Positions 1 to 8,424 of a DNA stretch of 8,846 nucleotides are shown here, in pieces; the first letter of the stretch is position 1, and every line of letters begins with the position of its first letter. The DNA is from Acidobacteriota bacterium (GTDB lineage: Bacteria > Acidobacteriota > UBA890). Made by a program: the position numbers and the translations under genes. A model generated the notes under the pieces. The model was given only the letters and a program-made list of their open reading frames with translations. It did no database searches and had not been told where the DNA came from. The stretch covers positions 1 through 8,846 of the forward strand of contig JAUWTE010000100.1 of NCBI GenBank assembly GCA_030609765.1. The letters are read 5' to 3'.

Positions 1-3000
1 CCCCTTGGTGCCGATTTCGACGGCCCCAGGATCACGCAGGGTCTCTTGAATCAGAATCTCGGCCTCGGCAGCGGACTTCTGGCTAGGCTCGAAATCGACG
101 ACCTTAATCAGAGCGTCGGGGCGCTCACGCTTGAAGGTCTTCGTGAGGCCGGCAACCGGTCCGCCCAGTGGGGCGACAGCACCCTGCTCGTCGTATCCAT
201 GCAGTCCGCCGAGCCGGGTCGCAGAAACCAGGAATGTGCCCACATCACCGATCTGCTCGTAGAGCGCCCGCATCGCCGTGTACAGCAACTTGACGCGCAG
301 GTGCACAGCGGCGTGCCACGATTCGGGATTGAGCTTGCCGAGGTCGCCCTCGTGATCCAGCGCCGGCAGCCAGTAGACGCCCTGAATCGGTCCGTCCTCG
401 AGCAGGCCGACGAGGCGTTCCTCGAGCTCCTCACAGGTCGGCGTATCCTCGATCGTGAGGACTCTGGCCCCCAGCTTCTCGAGACGAATGGCCAGCGACT
501 CGCCCACGCCACCGAGATCCGACATGATGAGCACTCGACTGTCGGGCCCGAACCCCACTCCCGTCTCCTTACAGAGATCCAGGGAGGGCCTGAGAACCGG
601 AACCGGCACCCTACGTGGGATGCTCTCGGCGGCCTCCATACTGCCCTGGACAAGACCAGGTATCTCTCCACGATCGGGGCCCTCGACTCCAGCGGTCGCC
701 TCGGCCACCGCGTCCTTTGCAGCCTGGACCGCGGCCTTCAGGTCGGCCGGCAAGACCCCAGCAGCATCCCCGTCATGTTCCTCGATCTCCACCGCAGGAG
801 AGGTTTCATCACCCTCAGGCTCCACCTCCAGCGGGACATCCGCTTCCTCCTGCAGATCCTCCGCCACGTCAGGACGCCGTTCGTAGACGAACCGAACCAC
901 GTCATTCAGCGTCGGGAAATCGCGGAGCTGCAGCTCGTCGTCGCGTGGAATGTTCCACTCGGCTCGTATGCTGACGAACATCTCCGCCTGCTTCACGGTG
1001 TCGATCCCGAGATCGGCCTCGAGATCCAAATCCATCTCCAGCATGTCGGCGGGGTAGCCGGTCTTTTCGGCAACCAACTCGAGGACCTTCACCGCGACAG
1101 GATCCGTGACATCGTCAGCCGCCAGCAAGTCGGGACGCCGCTCGTAAACGAAGCGCACGACATCATTCAAGGTCGGGAAGTCACGCAGCTGCAGCTCGTC
1201 GTCCCGTGGGATGTCATATGCCTCCCGGATGGCCGCAAACATCTCCGCTTGCTTGACCGTGTCAACCCCGAGGTCGGCCTCGAGGTCCAAGTCCATGTCC
1301 AGCATGTCCGGCGGATAGCCGGTCTGCTCGGTAACCAGCTCGAGGATCTTCACTTGCACGGGGTCCAAGACGGCGGGCGCTGCTGCGAGCTCGGGAACCG
1401 CCATGGGAGCGGGCACATCGAGGGTATCGAGAATCGCCCCAGCCTCTGCCGCCGGCACTTCGGGCGGTCCGCCCAGGTCGGGACGTCGCTCATAGACGAA
1501 CCGGACCACATCGTTCAGCGTTGGGAAATCCCTGAGCTGTAGATCGTCGTCACGAGGAATGTCGTAGGCCTCACGAATGGCGGCGAACATCTCCGCTTGC
1601 TTGACCGTGTCGACCCCCAGGTCGGCTTCGAGATCCAGATCCATGTCCAGCATGTCGGGCGGATAGCCTGTTTGCTGTGTCACCAACTCGAGGACCTTGA
1701 CCTCCACCGGGTCGGATACTACAGGCGTGTCAGGCGGCGTCGGAGGAGCGGGGGGCTCCCCGGCAACAGCCGGTGCGGCGGGGATGCCCGGAAGGGCCGC
1801 TACGGGTGCTGCGGCCTCGTGGGCAGCAATGGCGGGAGAGTATGGCGGGGCAACCACTACAGGTGGCCCCTCATCCTTCACGCGTAGCGTGCGGTTCTCG
1901 AGCTCGATCCGCGGGCTCGCGTACCCGGTGATGCGATGCAACCACTGGTTCCAGGTTGCTTGGTCAGTGATGCGGTAAGTATGGCCGAGCTGATAGGGAG
2001 ATTGACGCACGCCATCGCTCGTCGGCACCCAGCGCAACAGCGACATCGCGAGTTGTGACCCGAATCCGGCAGCCAGCCGCAGGGCGTACTGAATCGGGTA
2101 GTCGCCACCACTGGAGAGATTCAGGTACCCGAGCTCCGGATCGAGCTCGCGGTGGTTTGCGACCGGCGGAACGATACCCGTCTCGAGTATCTTGACCGCA
2201 ACCACCTCTTCGATGCCGACGCCCATGGGATGCCCGGTGAAGCCTTTCGTGTTGGCCACCAGGATCTGGTCGGCCACGCTGCCGAAAACCTGCTGCAGTG
2301 CGGTTGCCTCGGCCTGAGCGCTACCACCCCTTGCCGGCGTGTAGGTCTCGTGCGACACGAAGACGGTATGAGGCGCGATCTGACGGCGATCGAACCCATA
2401 GCGCGCCTCTGCGTCAGCTACGAAGGCTTCCATGACCTTGGCAATGTGATGAACGTCCAGGCGGCTACCGTGGAAAGCACTATTGGCCACAACGGTGCCC
2501 AATACCTCGCAGATGGGCTGTAAGCCTCTCTCAGCGACCGAGCTGGCGGTTTCGATGACCATGGCAGCCGCACCCATTCCGACAATCAGCCCGTGGCGAC
2601 GCCGGTCGAAAGGTATGGCGGCATCCTCCACGTTTTCGTCGGTGGCAGCGGCACCACTGGCCAAAAAGCCGGCGCCGATCCACTTGATCAGGTTGTCGCT
2701 GGTGGTGTTGTCGGCAGAGATCACGACAACGCGACGGCAGCGACCGGCACGAATCCAGTCTTCCGCCAACCCCAGTGCCTGGCCTCCGCTGGCACAGGCC
2801 GCATTGACCTGGGTGTTGGGACCACGGGCAGCGATCATCTGGGCGAACTGTGCGTGCCCGAAGGCCAGAACCTTGAAGAGGAAGCGCCGGTCGAAGATGT
2901 AGGGATCTTCCTCGATCAGTGCCTCGAGGTCCTTGATCTGGCTCTCGATTTCCTGCCCCAGCCCGTCTTCGGTATCTGTTCCATCGGCAAGCTGATCCTT

Positions 3001-6000
3001 CAGTCCGAGCAGGGTCTCGAGTTGCTGGCAACGAGCCGTGTAGACATGGAATCGCTCAACTTCATCAAGCAGGGCATCGTAACCGGGGAACGCCGAGGCG
3101 AAGATGACACCCGTGTCATCCTGCAACTCGTCGGGCAGGCACCAACGATCGGGGAGCTTTGTCCCCTTGGTGGTCGTCTTGTAGTGCCTGACCAGAGGTA
3201 TGCCGGCATCCCTGAGCGCGTCGATCCCGGCCCCGATCGCGAGCTGGGTAACCGTATCGAGCGAAGGCAGGCGAACCTCCGGAAAGCCGTATTCATCCGC
3301 GAGGTCGAGAATGCCGCCTCTTGCCGCTAGCTTGATCGCATCTGACGGGTCCTCGATGATCTCGAAGCGCGCCTCGCCATTCGGCCCCTTCACCAGGCGC
3401 GTGATGTTCTTGTCGACCATCGCCTGGCGAAATTCCATCGGGATGGCCTCGATGAACTGTTCGCCGGAGAGAATGCGGGCGACGTTGGCATCATCGAACA
3501 CGTGCTCGGTACCTGGCAGTCCGAGTGACGCTCCGCTGATGACCAGCATCTCGCGAGCAGCCGCCGGCTCCCCGTCAGAGAGGAGATGCATGCCTTCTTG
3601 GATGGCATCCGCGAAGATCCGGCCTAGCTGCAGATAGTTGTCGGCTCCGAACTGCGATCCAGCCAGCGATCCGGTGGGAACCCGCGGTGTGGACTGTGCG
3701 GTGAGCTGCGGCACGGTCTGCGCAACGCCAGGCATGGCCGCCCCCGCTTCTGCGGGTAACAGTCGGGGCTCTTCTTCCGGCACCCTCCCGACCCCTAGTC
3801 CGGCGGCGTAGAGGCCACAGAGGCCACGATTGAAAGAGGTCAGATCTCCCTGCTTGGGATGATTGGTGAATAAAGCACGACTATCGTCATGATCTCCGAG
3901 AACGTCCTTGACGAAACCGTGTAGCGCCGATTTCGGCCCGACCTCGACGAAGATCCTGGCGCCGGCCTCGTAGAGACGGTTCAGCCCGGCGACGAACTGT
4001 ACGGGGGAAGCGATCTGCTGTCCCAGGATTCTGATCACCTCGTCCCTGACGTCGGGACCCATCGGATAGAAGTCACCACTGATGTTGGCGATGATCGGCA
4101 GAGTCGGCGACTGGATGTCGAGGCGACCGAGCACCTCGCGCAGCGGATCTATGGCAGGGGCGACTATCTCGGTATGGAAGGCGTGACTCACCGGCAGCTC
4201 CGAGGCCCGGAACCCGGCCTCCCGGCAGGCCTCGATGGCTGCGTCGACGGCAGCGGTCGCACCGCCGATCACCGCCTGGCGGCTGCTGTTGATGTTGGCA
4301 ACAACTACGTAGCCATCAATCGAGTCGACGATCTTCTCGATCTCCTCCAGCGGGCCGAGGATGGCGGCCATGGTGCCGGTGTCGTCGACATCGACATTGG
4401 CCATTCCCTGGCCACGAGCACTAACGGCCTCGAGAGCATCGGCGAACGAGAGTGCCCCGGCGCCCACGAGCGCGCCGTACTCGCCCAGGCTGTGCCCCAT
4501 CACCATATCGGGGATGATCCCGTACGCAGCGAGCAGACGCGTCAGGGCAACGTCCACGCTCAGCACGGCGGGTTGGGTGATCTCGGTCTGGCGCAGGTCC
4601 TCAGAAGCCCGCGCCATTGCTTCGGCATCATTCTCATCGATGAAGATATAGTCGGTGAGCGGCTTGTCGAGCAGTGGCGTCATGATGCGGTCGGCCTCTG
4701 CGAAGGTCTCGGCCACGATGGGCTCGACATCGCGAAACTCGGCCAGCATGTTGACGTACTGCGAGCCCTGACCCGTGTACAAGAAGGCGACCTTGGGGGG
4801 CTCACCCTCATCGACGAACATCCCTTGTGCCCGAGATGCCGACCAGGCGGCACTCCGCTCCCGTTTTAGCTCCTTCAGAGCCTTTGGCACCTTCTTGATG
4901 AGATCCTCAGCGTCGACATAATCGACAGCAACACGGACAGGAGCGTTGAGGTCCGACGCCCAAGGCGGCACAGGCGGCAACACCTCGCCCGACTCGGCCT
5001 CGCGAGCGGCCTCCTCGAGACGTCCGGCAAGAGCGACGCGATCGTCCGCGCCGAGCACCAATGCACCCCGCGGAGGGGCTTTCAGGGTCGCCTGAGGAGC
5101 ATCCCCGTCAACCTCACCGCCCACGGAAAAAGTCCTGTTGCGTGTGACTTCCGTGATCCCCGGCACGTACTCCTCCAGCACCATGTGGAAGTTCGTACCT
5201 CCGAAGCCGAAGGCGCTCACTCCGGCCCGCCGCAGCTCCCTATCATTCTTCTCCCATGGCTGCAGCTCTGTATTGACGTAGAAAGGGGATTTAGCCCAGT
5301 CGATGTTGGGATTCGGGCTGTCGAAGCCCAGGCTCGGCGGCAACATCTTGTGGTGCAACGACAAGACCGCTTTCAGCATGCCGGCCGCCCCCGCCGCGCC
5401 TTTGAGGTGCCCGATGTTGGATTTCACCGAGCCCAGTGGAATCGAATGGACGGGCAGGCCCATGCCGCGAAACGCCTCCCCCATGCTCTCGACCTCGACG
5501 ATGTCGCCAACGCGCGTCGAAGTTCCGTGACCCTCCAGGAGATCGCCCGGGACTGGCACCAGCCCGGATCGATTCCAGGCACGCTCCACAGCGAGCCGCT
5601 GGCCGATGGGGTTGGGAGCCGTGATTCCCTTGCCCTTGCCGTCGCTTGCACCCCCGAACCCGCGAATCACCGCGTAGATCTTGTCGTCGCCGCGTACCGC
5701 ATCCTCGAGCCGCTTGAGGAGGAAAAGTGCGGCCCCCTCGCCCATGACAAAGCCGTCGGCACCTTCCGAATAGGGTCGTGTTCCGCTCCCCGACAGCGCG
5801 CCGATCTTGCAGAATTTGATGAAGGTCGAGGCGCTCATGTTGGCGTCGATTCCGCCGGTGACTACCGCATCAAAATCGAAATTCTCGAGACCCTCTATGG
5901 CGGCGGTCATTCCGGCCATCGCCGAGGCGCACGCCGCGTCGACGACATAGTTCGGGCCGTGGAAGTCGAACACCGCGGCGACACGGCCGGCGATGATATT

Positions 6001-6579
6001 TGCCAGCTCGCCCGGCATGGTGTCCTCGTTGATGTCCGGGAAGCGCAGGCGTATGCGCTCGTGCAGCTCGCCCGTCACCGCCTCCTGCACCGATTTGGGC
6101 AGCGCGGTGAAGCTCGGTGATTTGCCGAGCTCACGCGCATATTCCGGAAAGAAGACCCGCAAAGCGGTCATGTAGTGTTGATCGCCGGCCATGGCGTTAC
6201 CGAAGATAACGGCCGTTCGATCCAGATCCAGGGGGCGCTCCGGGTAGCCGTAGTCAGCCAACGCCTCGCGGGCTCCGATGATCGCCCACTTCTGGGCACG
6301 GTCCATAGCCTCGGCAACCCGCGGGGGTATCGGCATGCGCCACTGCAGCGGGTCCCATGTCCACTCGCGCACCCAGCCGCCGATCTTGGAATACGACCGA
6401 TCGGGCGTCTTGGGATCAGGATCGTAGTAGAGCGCGGGATCCCAGCGATCGGGCTGCACGTCGCTGATGCTATTGCGGCCGCTCTCGAGGTTGTTCCAAA
6501 AGGTGGAGGCGTCGGGAGCATCGGGAAGCACGGCTCCAACACCTACGATTGCCACGGCTCTTTGCAGAGTTTCAGCCAT
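1..6579 (-). CDS. Multidomain type I polyketide / secondary-lipid synthase, KS-AT-KS-ACP-ACP-ACP-KR (3' end outside window)
   Basis: Seen: one uninterrupted minus-strand frame of 2193 codons, open at base 1. KS1 is about residues 8-470: active-site Cys217 in DAACAS, His351 in EGHGTST, His391 in KSNIGH. A KS-AT linker follows. AT is about 597-895: Ser697 in GHSLGEY and His802 in HAFH, a motif typical of malonyl-specific ATs. KS2 is about 1010-1520: Cys1262 in NAACAS, His1410 in SHETYT, His1450 in FTGHPMG. An Ala/Pro linker leads to three ACPs (1625-1702, 1741-1818, 1828-1905), each with Thr at the usual Ser. From about 2010 comes the structural half of a ketoreductase (GVYWLPALD and GGPVAGLTKTFKRERP). 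The start is nearly forced: an in-frame TGA lies at 6588-6586, and the KS begins about 8 residues in. No good Shine-Dalgarno is visible, so coupling to the upstream gene is likely. Family knowledge: the KS-AT-ACPn-KR order resembles PfaA of polyunsaturated fatty acid synthases. Inferred: an iterative cytoplasmic synthase of a lipid or polyketide; product unknown. Confidence 0.95.
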   Translation of the reverse strand, partial: MAETLQRAVAIVGVGAVLPDAPDASTFWNNLESGRNSISDVQPDRWDPALYYDPDPKTPDRSYSKIGGWVREWTWDPLQWRMPIPPRVAEAMDRAQKWAIIGAREALADYGYPERPLDLDRTAVIFGNAMAGDQHYMTALRVFFPEYARELGKSPSFTALPKSVQEAVTGELHERIRLRFPDINEDTMPGELANIIAGRVAAVFDFHGPNYVVDAACASAMAGMTAAIEGLENFDFDAVVTGGIDANMSASTFIKFCKIGALSGSGTRPYSEGADGFVMGEGAALFLLKRLEDAVRGDDKIYAVIRGFGGASDGKGKGITAPNPIGQRLAVERAWNRSGLVPVPGDLLEGHGTSTRVGDIVEVESMGEAFRGMGLPVHSIPLGSVKSNIGHLKGAAGAAGMLKAVLSLHHKMLPPSLGFDSPNPNIDWAKSPFYVNTELQPWEKNDRELRRAGVSAFGFGGTNFHMVLEEYVPGITEVTRNRTFSVGGEVDGDAPQATLKAPPRGALVLGADDRVALAGRLEEAAREAESGEVLPPVPPWASDLNAPVRVAVDYVDAEDLIKKVPKALKELKRERSAAWSASRAQGMFVDEGEPPKVAFLYTGQGSQYVNMLAEFRDVEPIVAETFAEADRIMTPLLDKPLTDYIFIDENDAEAMARASEDLRQTEITQPAVLSVDVALTRLLAAYGIIPDMVMGHSLGEYGALVGAGALSFADALEAVSARGQGMANVDVDDTGTMAAILGPLEEIEKIVDSIDGYVVVANINSSRQAVIGGATAAVDAAIEACREAGFRASELPVSHAFHTEIVAPAIDPLREVLGRLDIQSPTLPIIANISGDFYPMGPDVRDEVIRILGQQIASPVQFVAGLNRLYEAGARIFVEVGPKSALHGFVKDVLGDHDDSRALFTNHPKQGDLTSFNRGLCGLYAAGLGVGRVPEEEPRLLPAEAGAAMPGVAQTVPQLTAQSTPRVPTGSLAGSQFGADNYLQLGRIFADAIQEGMHLLSDGEPAAAREMLVISGASLGLPGTEHVFDDANVARILSGEQFIEAIPMEFRQAMVDKNITRLVKGPNGEARFEIIEDPSDAIKLAARGGILDLADEYGFPEVRLPSLDTVTQLAIGAGIDALRDAGIPLVRHYKTTTKGTKLPDRWCLPDELQDDTGVIFASAFPGYDALLDEVERFHVYTARCQQLETLLGLKDQLADGTDTEDGLGQEIESQIKDLEALIEEDPYIFDRRFLFKVLAFGHAQFAQMIAARGPNTQVNAACASGGQALGLAEDWIRAGRCRRVVVISADNTTSDNLIKWIGAGFLASGAAATDENVEDAAIPFDRRRHGLIVGMGAAAMVIETASSVAERGLQPICEVLGTVVANSAFHGSRLDVHHIAKVMEAFVADAEARYGFDRRQIAPHTVFVSHETYTPARGGSAQAEATALQQVFGSVADQILVANTKGFTGHPMGVGIEEVVAVKILETGIVPPVANHRELDPELGYLNLSSGGDYPIQYALRLAAGFGSQLAMSLLRWVPTSDGVRQSPYQLGHTYRITDQATWNQWLHRITGYASPRIELENRTLRVKDEGPPVVVAPPYSPAIAAHEAAAPVAALPGIPAAPAVAGEPPAPPTPPDTPVVSDPVEVKVLELVTQQTGYPPDMLDMDLDLEADLGVDTVKQAEMFAAIREAYDIPRDDDLQLRDFPTLNDVVRFVYERRPDLGGPPEVPAAEAGAILDTLDVPAPMAVPELAAAPAVLDPVQVKILELVTEQTGYPPDMLDMDLDLEADLGVDTVKQAEMFAAIREAYDIPRDDELQLRDFPTLNDVVRFVYERRPDLLAADDVTDPVAVKVLELVAEKTGYPADMLEMDLDLEADLGIDTVKQAEMFVSIRAEWNIPRDDELQLRDFPTLNDVVRFVYERRPDVAEDLQEEADVPLEVEPEGDETSPAVEIEEHDGDAAGVLPADLKAAVQAAKDAVAEATAGVEGPDRGEIPGLVQGSMEAAESIPRRVPVPVLRPSLDLCKETGVGFGPDSRVLIMSDLGGVGESLAIRLEKLGARVLTIEDTPTCEELEERLVGLLEDGPIQGVYWLPALDHEGDLGKLNPESWHAAVHLRVKLLYTAMRALYEQIGDVGTFLVSATRLGGLHGYDEQGAVAPLGGPVAGLTKTFKRERPDALIKVVDFEPSQKSAAEAEILIQETLRDPGAVEIGTKG
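865..1707 (-). repeat. Three tandem acyl carrier protein domains with Thr at the phosphopantetheine site
   Basis: Three copies of a 78-residue ACP unit lie within the synthase: ACP1 at 1707-1474, ACP2 at 1359-1126 and ACP3 at 1098-865. ACP1 and ACP2 differ at only 4 of 78 residues. ACP3 is more divergent but keeps the tail from LQLRDF to ERRPD unchanged. Linkers are 38 residues (Pro/Ala/Glu-rich) between ACP1 and ACP2, and 9 residues between ACP2 and ACP3. The site normally read LGIDS is LGVDT, LGVDT and LGIDT. The Thr residues are 1658 (codon 1608-1606, ACG), 1774 (1260-1258, ACG) and 1861 (999-997, ACC). Known: multiple tandem ACPs are a hallmark of Pfa-type synthases, where they work in parallel and raise output. 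Inferred: the Thr is a conserved trait of this synthase type, because all three copies share it. Confidence 0.93.
2020..3552 (-). other. Second ketosynthase-like domain (KS2) inside the synthase
   Basis: About residues 1010-1520 of the synthase form a thiolase-fold ketosynthase that begins near VISGASLGLPG. The elongating triad is complete: Cys1262 (NAACASGG), His1410 (VSHETYT) and His1450 (NTKGFTGHPMG). The surroundings are unlike KS1: HETYT replaces HGTGT, and NTKGFTGH replaces KSNIGH. Between about 1167 and 1227 there is an acidic, heptad-like helical insert (from YDALLDEVE to LEALIEEDP) before the active-site Cys. Because the Cys is kept, this is not a chain-length-factor-type dead KS such as the second KS-like domain of PfaC. 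Its role is inferred only; it could be a second condensing centre with its own substrate or chain-length range. Confidence 0.85.
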
Positions 6580-6617
6580 AATCGATCACGGTTTCGCTGA
6601 CGCCGGTGTGCTCGTCC

Positions 6618-8303
6618 TTACTTGCGGCGGTCGTAGAGCACGTCGGCGATTGTGTCCATATCTATCAAGAGTCCTGCTTGGGCATAATGAATCGCGGCCA
6701 TGCCCAGGGCCGCTTCAAAACCTGCCAGGTCTGCATCTGCGACGCCGTCGGCGCCGCGCACCCACTGCAGCCCCTCTTCCGCCACCTTCGTGGCGGCGTC
6801 GCGCGCGAAGACCCGGCTGATGACAGCCAATGCGGCGGCATCAAAGCGCCGATCGGTCTTCGGGCTGAGCTGGCCATCTGCCGCACGCGCGGCCCGACGG
6901 GCCAGGGCGGCGGCACACTCGGCATAGGAGATCATCACACCGAGGCGCAGGAGGATGTGCTGGTTGCGCGTCAGCCGCCCGATGCGAGCGCGTTCCAATA
7001 CTTCGGCTAGCGCCCGCAGAGCCAACGACGCGATGCCCGCACCGACTTCGGGGTGGGCTGTATGAAGTACATCCATTTCCTGCGCCTGCTGGTGATAGTA
7101 CTGCCCGCGTGTCGTCAGATGTTCCTGCCAGCGGTCACGACTGATGGTCATCTCCATGATCTCGGAGGTGCCTTCATAGATGGTGGTGATGCGCACATCG
7201 CGCTTGATCTTTTCCACCATGTACTCACGCGTATAGCCATATCCTCCAAGAGCCTGGATGCTCGCCTCGGCGGCACTATTGCCGAATTCGGTGGCCATGT
7301 ACTTGGCGATCGCCCCCTCGGTATTGAGAGTTCCTTCGCCCGCGTCGATACGCTCGGCGGTTTCCTCAATGTAGGCACGACTCGCTTCGAGATTGACCAC
7401 CCAGGGCACGATCAGCTTGTGGGTATATCCCTGTTTCTCCGAGAGCGGGCCACCCGCCTGGATACGATCCACGGAATACGGGATGGCACGGTCGAGCGCG
7501 GCCCACCCCGCCCCGAGGCCAAACGCCGCCACCATCAGGCGCGTGTAGCCGAATACGGCCTGGGCCTGAAGCAACCCCTGGCCTTCCACCTCGCCGACCA
7601 GGCTGTCGGCGTCGAGGTAGACACCGTCAAAAGAAACCGTCGCCGTATTGCTGGCTCGGATCCCGTGCTTGTCCTCGGGCTTGCCATGGCTCAGGCCTTC
7701 GGTTCCCTTCTCGACGATGAACCAGCAGGGGCCACCGGGCGCCATCGCCAGGACGCTGTAGAGGTCGGCGAAGCCACCGTTGCTGATCCACTGCTTGTTG
7801 CCATTGATCTTGTACCCCGTGATGCGCCCGTCCTCTTCGACGCGATCGGCGGTGGTCCGCAGCGAACCCAGGTCGCTACCGGCCTCGGGCTCGGTGGCAC
7901 AGTAGGCCATCAGCAGGCCTTCGTTCGCTATTCGGCTCAGCCAGCGCGACTTCTGCTCTTGGCTGCCTCCGAAAACGATCGGATCAGCGCCGAGGAAGGT
8001 GGCCAGAACGCCGGTGGCAATGCCCAGGTCGACCCGAGCGATCTCTTCGCAAACCCTGTAAACATCGAATGCGCCGCCCCCCATCCCATCGAACTCCTCA
8101 GGGATGAAGAGGAGCTGCACCCCGAGTCCGTCACCGCACATTTCGTTGACGATGTCGACGGGAAACTCGTCGTCATGGTCAAGCTCTAGCAGCTTCTCGT
8201 CGGGCAGATAGCGCTCGGAAAATTCCCGAATCGCCTCGACGGTCAGGTCGAGCGATTCCGGGTCCAGTCCACCAGTCGTCGCTTCAGCGGATCCTTCTGC
8301 CAT
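6618..8303 (-). CDS. Acyl-CoA dehydrogenase (FAD-dependent, long form with C-terminal extension)
   Basis: Role: FAD-dependent alpha,beta-dehydrogenation of an acyl-CoA, with electrons normally passed to electron-transfer flavoprotein. Seen, numbering from the ATG at 8303 (561 aa): N-terminal helical domain; signature 1 CATEPEAGSD at about 132-146; the C-terminal helical domain with signature 2 QALGGYGYTREYMVE; and IYEGTSEI with Glu377 at the position of the catalytic base in medium-chain enzymes. About 150 further residues after the usual end form an extra helical region, as in VLCAD/ACAD9-like enzymes, so it is longer than the usual 380-400 aa. Start choice: GGAGG (8319-8315) sits 11 bases before this ATG. 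A GTG at 8372 would add 23 residues that look unlike an ACAD N-terminus. It is first in the operon and ends 38 bases before the synthase. Substrate unknown; it may supply or modify the synthase's acyl chain. Confidence 0.95.
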   Translation of the reverse strand: MAEGSAEATTGGLDPESLDLTVEAIREFSERYLPDEKLLELDHDDEFPVDIVNEMCGDGLGVQLLFIPEEFDGMGGGAFDVYRVCEEIARVDLGIATGVLATFLGADPIVFGGSQEQKSRWLSRIANEGLLMAYCATEPEAGSDLGSLRTTADRVEEDGRITGYKINGNKQWISNGGFADLYSVLAMAPGGPCWFIVEKGTEGLSHGKPEDKHGIRASNTATVSFDGVYLDADSLVGEVEGQGLLQAQAVFGYTRLMVAAFGLGAGWAALDRAIPYSVDRIQAGGPLSEKQGYTHKLIVPWVVNLEASRAYIEETAERIDAGEGTLNTEGAIAKYMATEFGNSAAEASIQALGGYGYTREYMVEKIKRDVRITTIYEGTSEIMEMTISRDRWQEHLTTRGQYYHQQAQEMDVLHTAHPEVGAGIASLALRALAEVLERARIGRLTRNQHILLRLGVMISYAECAAALARRAARAADGQLSPKTDRRFDAAALAVISRVFARDAATKVAEEGLQWVRGADGVADADLAGFEAALGMAAIHYAQAGLLIDMDTIADVLYDRRK

Positions 8304-8314
8304 CTCCCCTGGGT

Positions 8315-8319
8315 CCTCC
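8315..8319 (-). promoter_or_regulatory. Shine-Dalgarno of the acyl-CoA dehydrogenase
   Basis: On the minus strand GGAGG lies 11 bases upstream of the ATG at 8303, with a further purine run (GGGGAG) directly against the start. This supports the ATG at 8303 over the in-frame GTG at 8372. Confidence 0.6.
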
Positions 8320-8424
8320 GAGATTTCTTTTAGATCAAGTCTTCCCGGCGCCGCGCCCTCCGGGCGACACACGAAGAAGAAGAGAATCCTAAAGGGTAAT
8401 GGTGTGGTGTTATTTGAGCAATCC

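Noticed and set aside
46..1542. Long plus-strand open frame of 498 codons
   Set aside because: It is antisense to the synthase's ACP and KR region, and its internal repeats (such as EVGLEVQVHVQHV) are mirror images of the three ACPs. It has no recognisable domain. It is a GC-driven shadow frame.
2593..3330. Plus-strand open frame of 245 codons and other frames across 3000-6820
   Set aside because: They overlap the KS, AT or dehydrogenase coding frames in antisense, lack domains and arise from high GC.
2020..3552. KS2 as a chain-length factor (inactive KS)
   Set aside because: Cys1262 and both His residues are present, whereas chain-length factors lack the active-site Cys.
1..6579. Frameshift or pseudogene in the synthase
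   Set aside because: Eleven catalytic or motif positions checked from residue 217 to 1861 all fall in the same frame as the start at 6579, and the frame still reads sensibly at base 1. The line-by-line checks I made showed no in-frame stop.
7053..8189. Plus-strand open frame of 378 codons
   Set aside because: It lies fully antisense to the acyl-CoA dehydrogenase, which has complete family signatures. The plus-strand product matches no family I recognise.
8304..8372. GTG start at 8372 for the acyl-CoA dehydrogenase
   Set aside because: The 23 extra residues look unlike an ACAD N-terminus, and the ATG at 8303 has a GGAGG site at suitable spacing. Not excluded absolutely.
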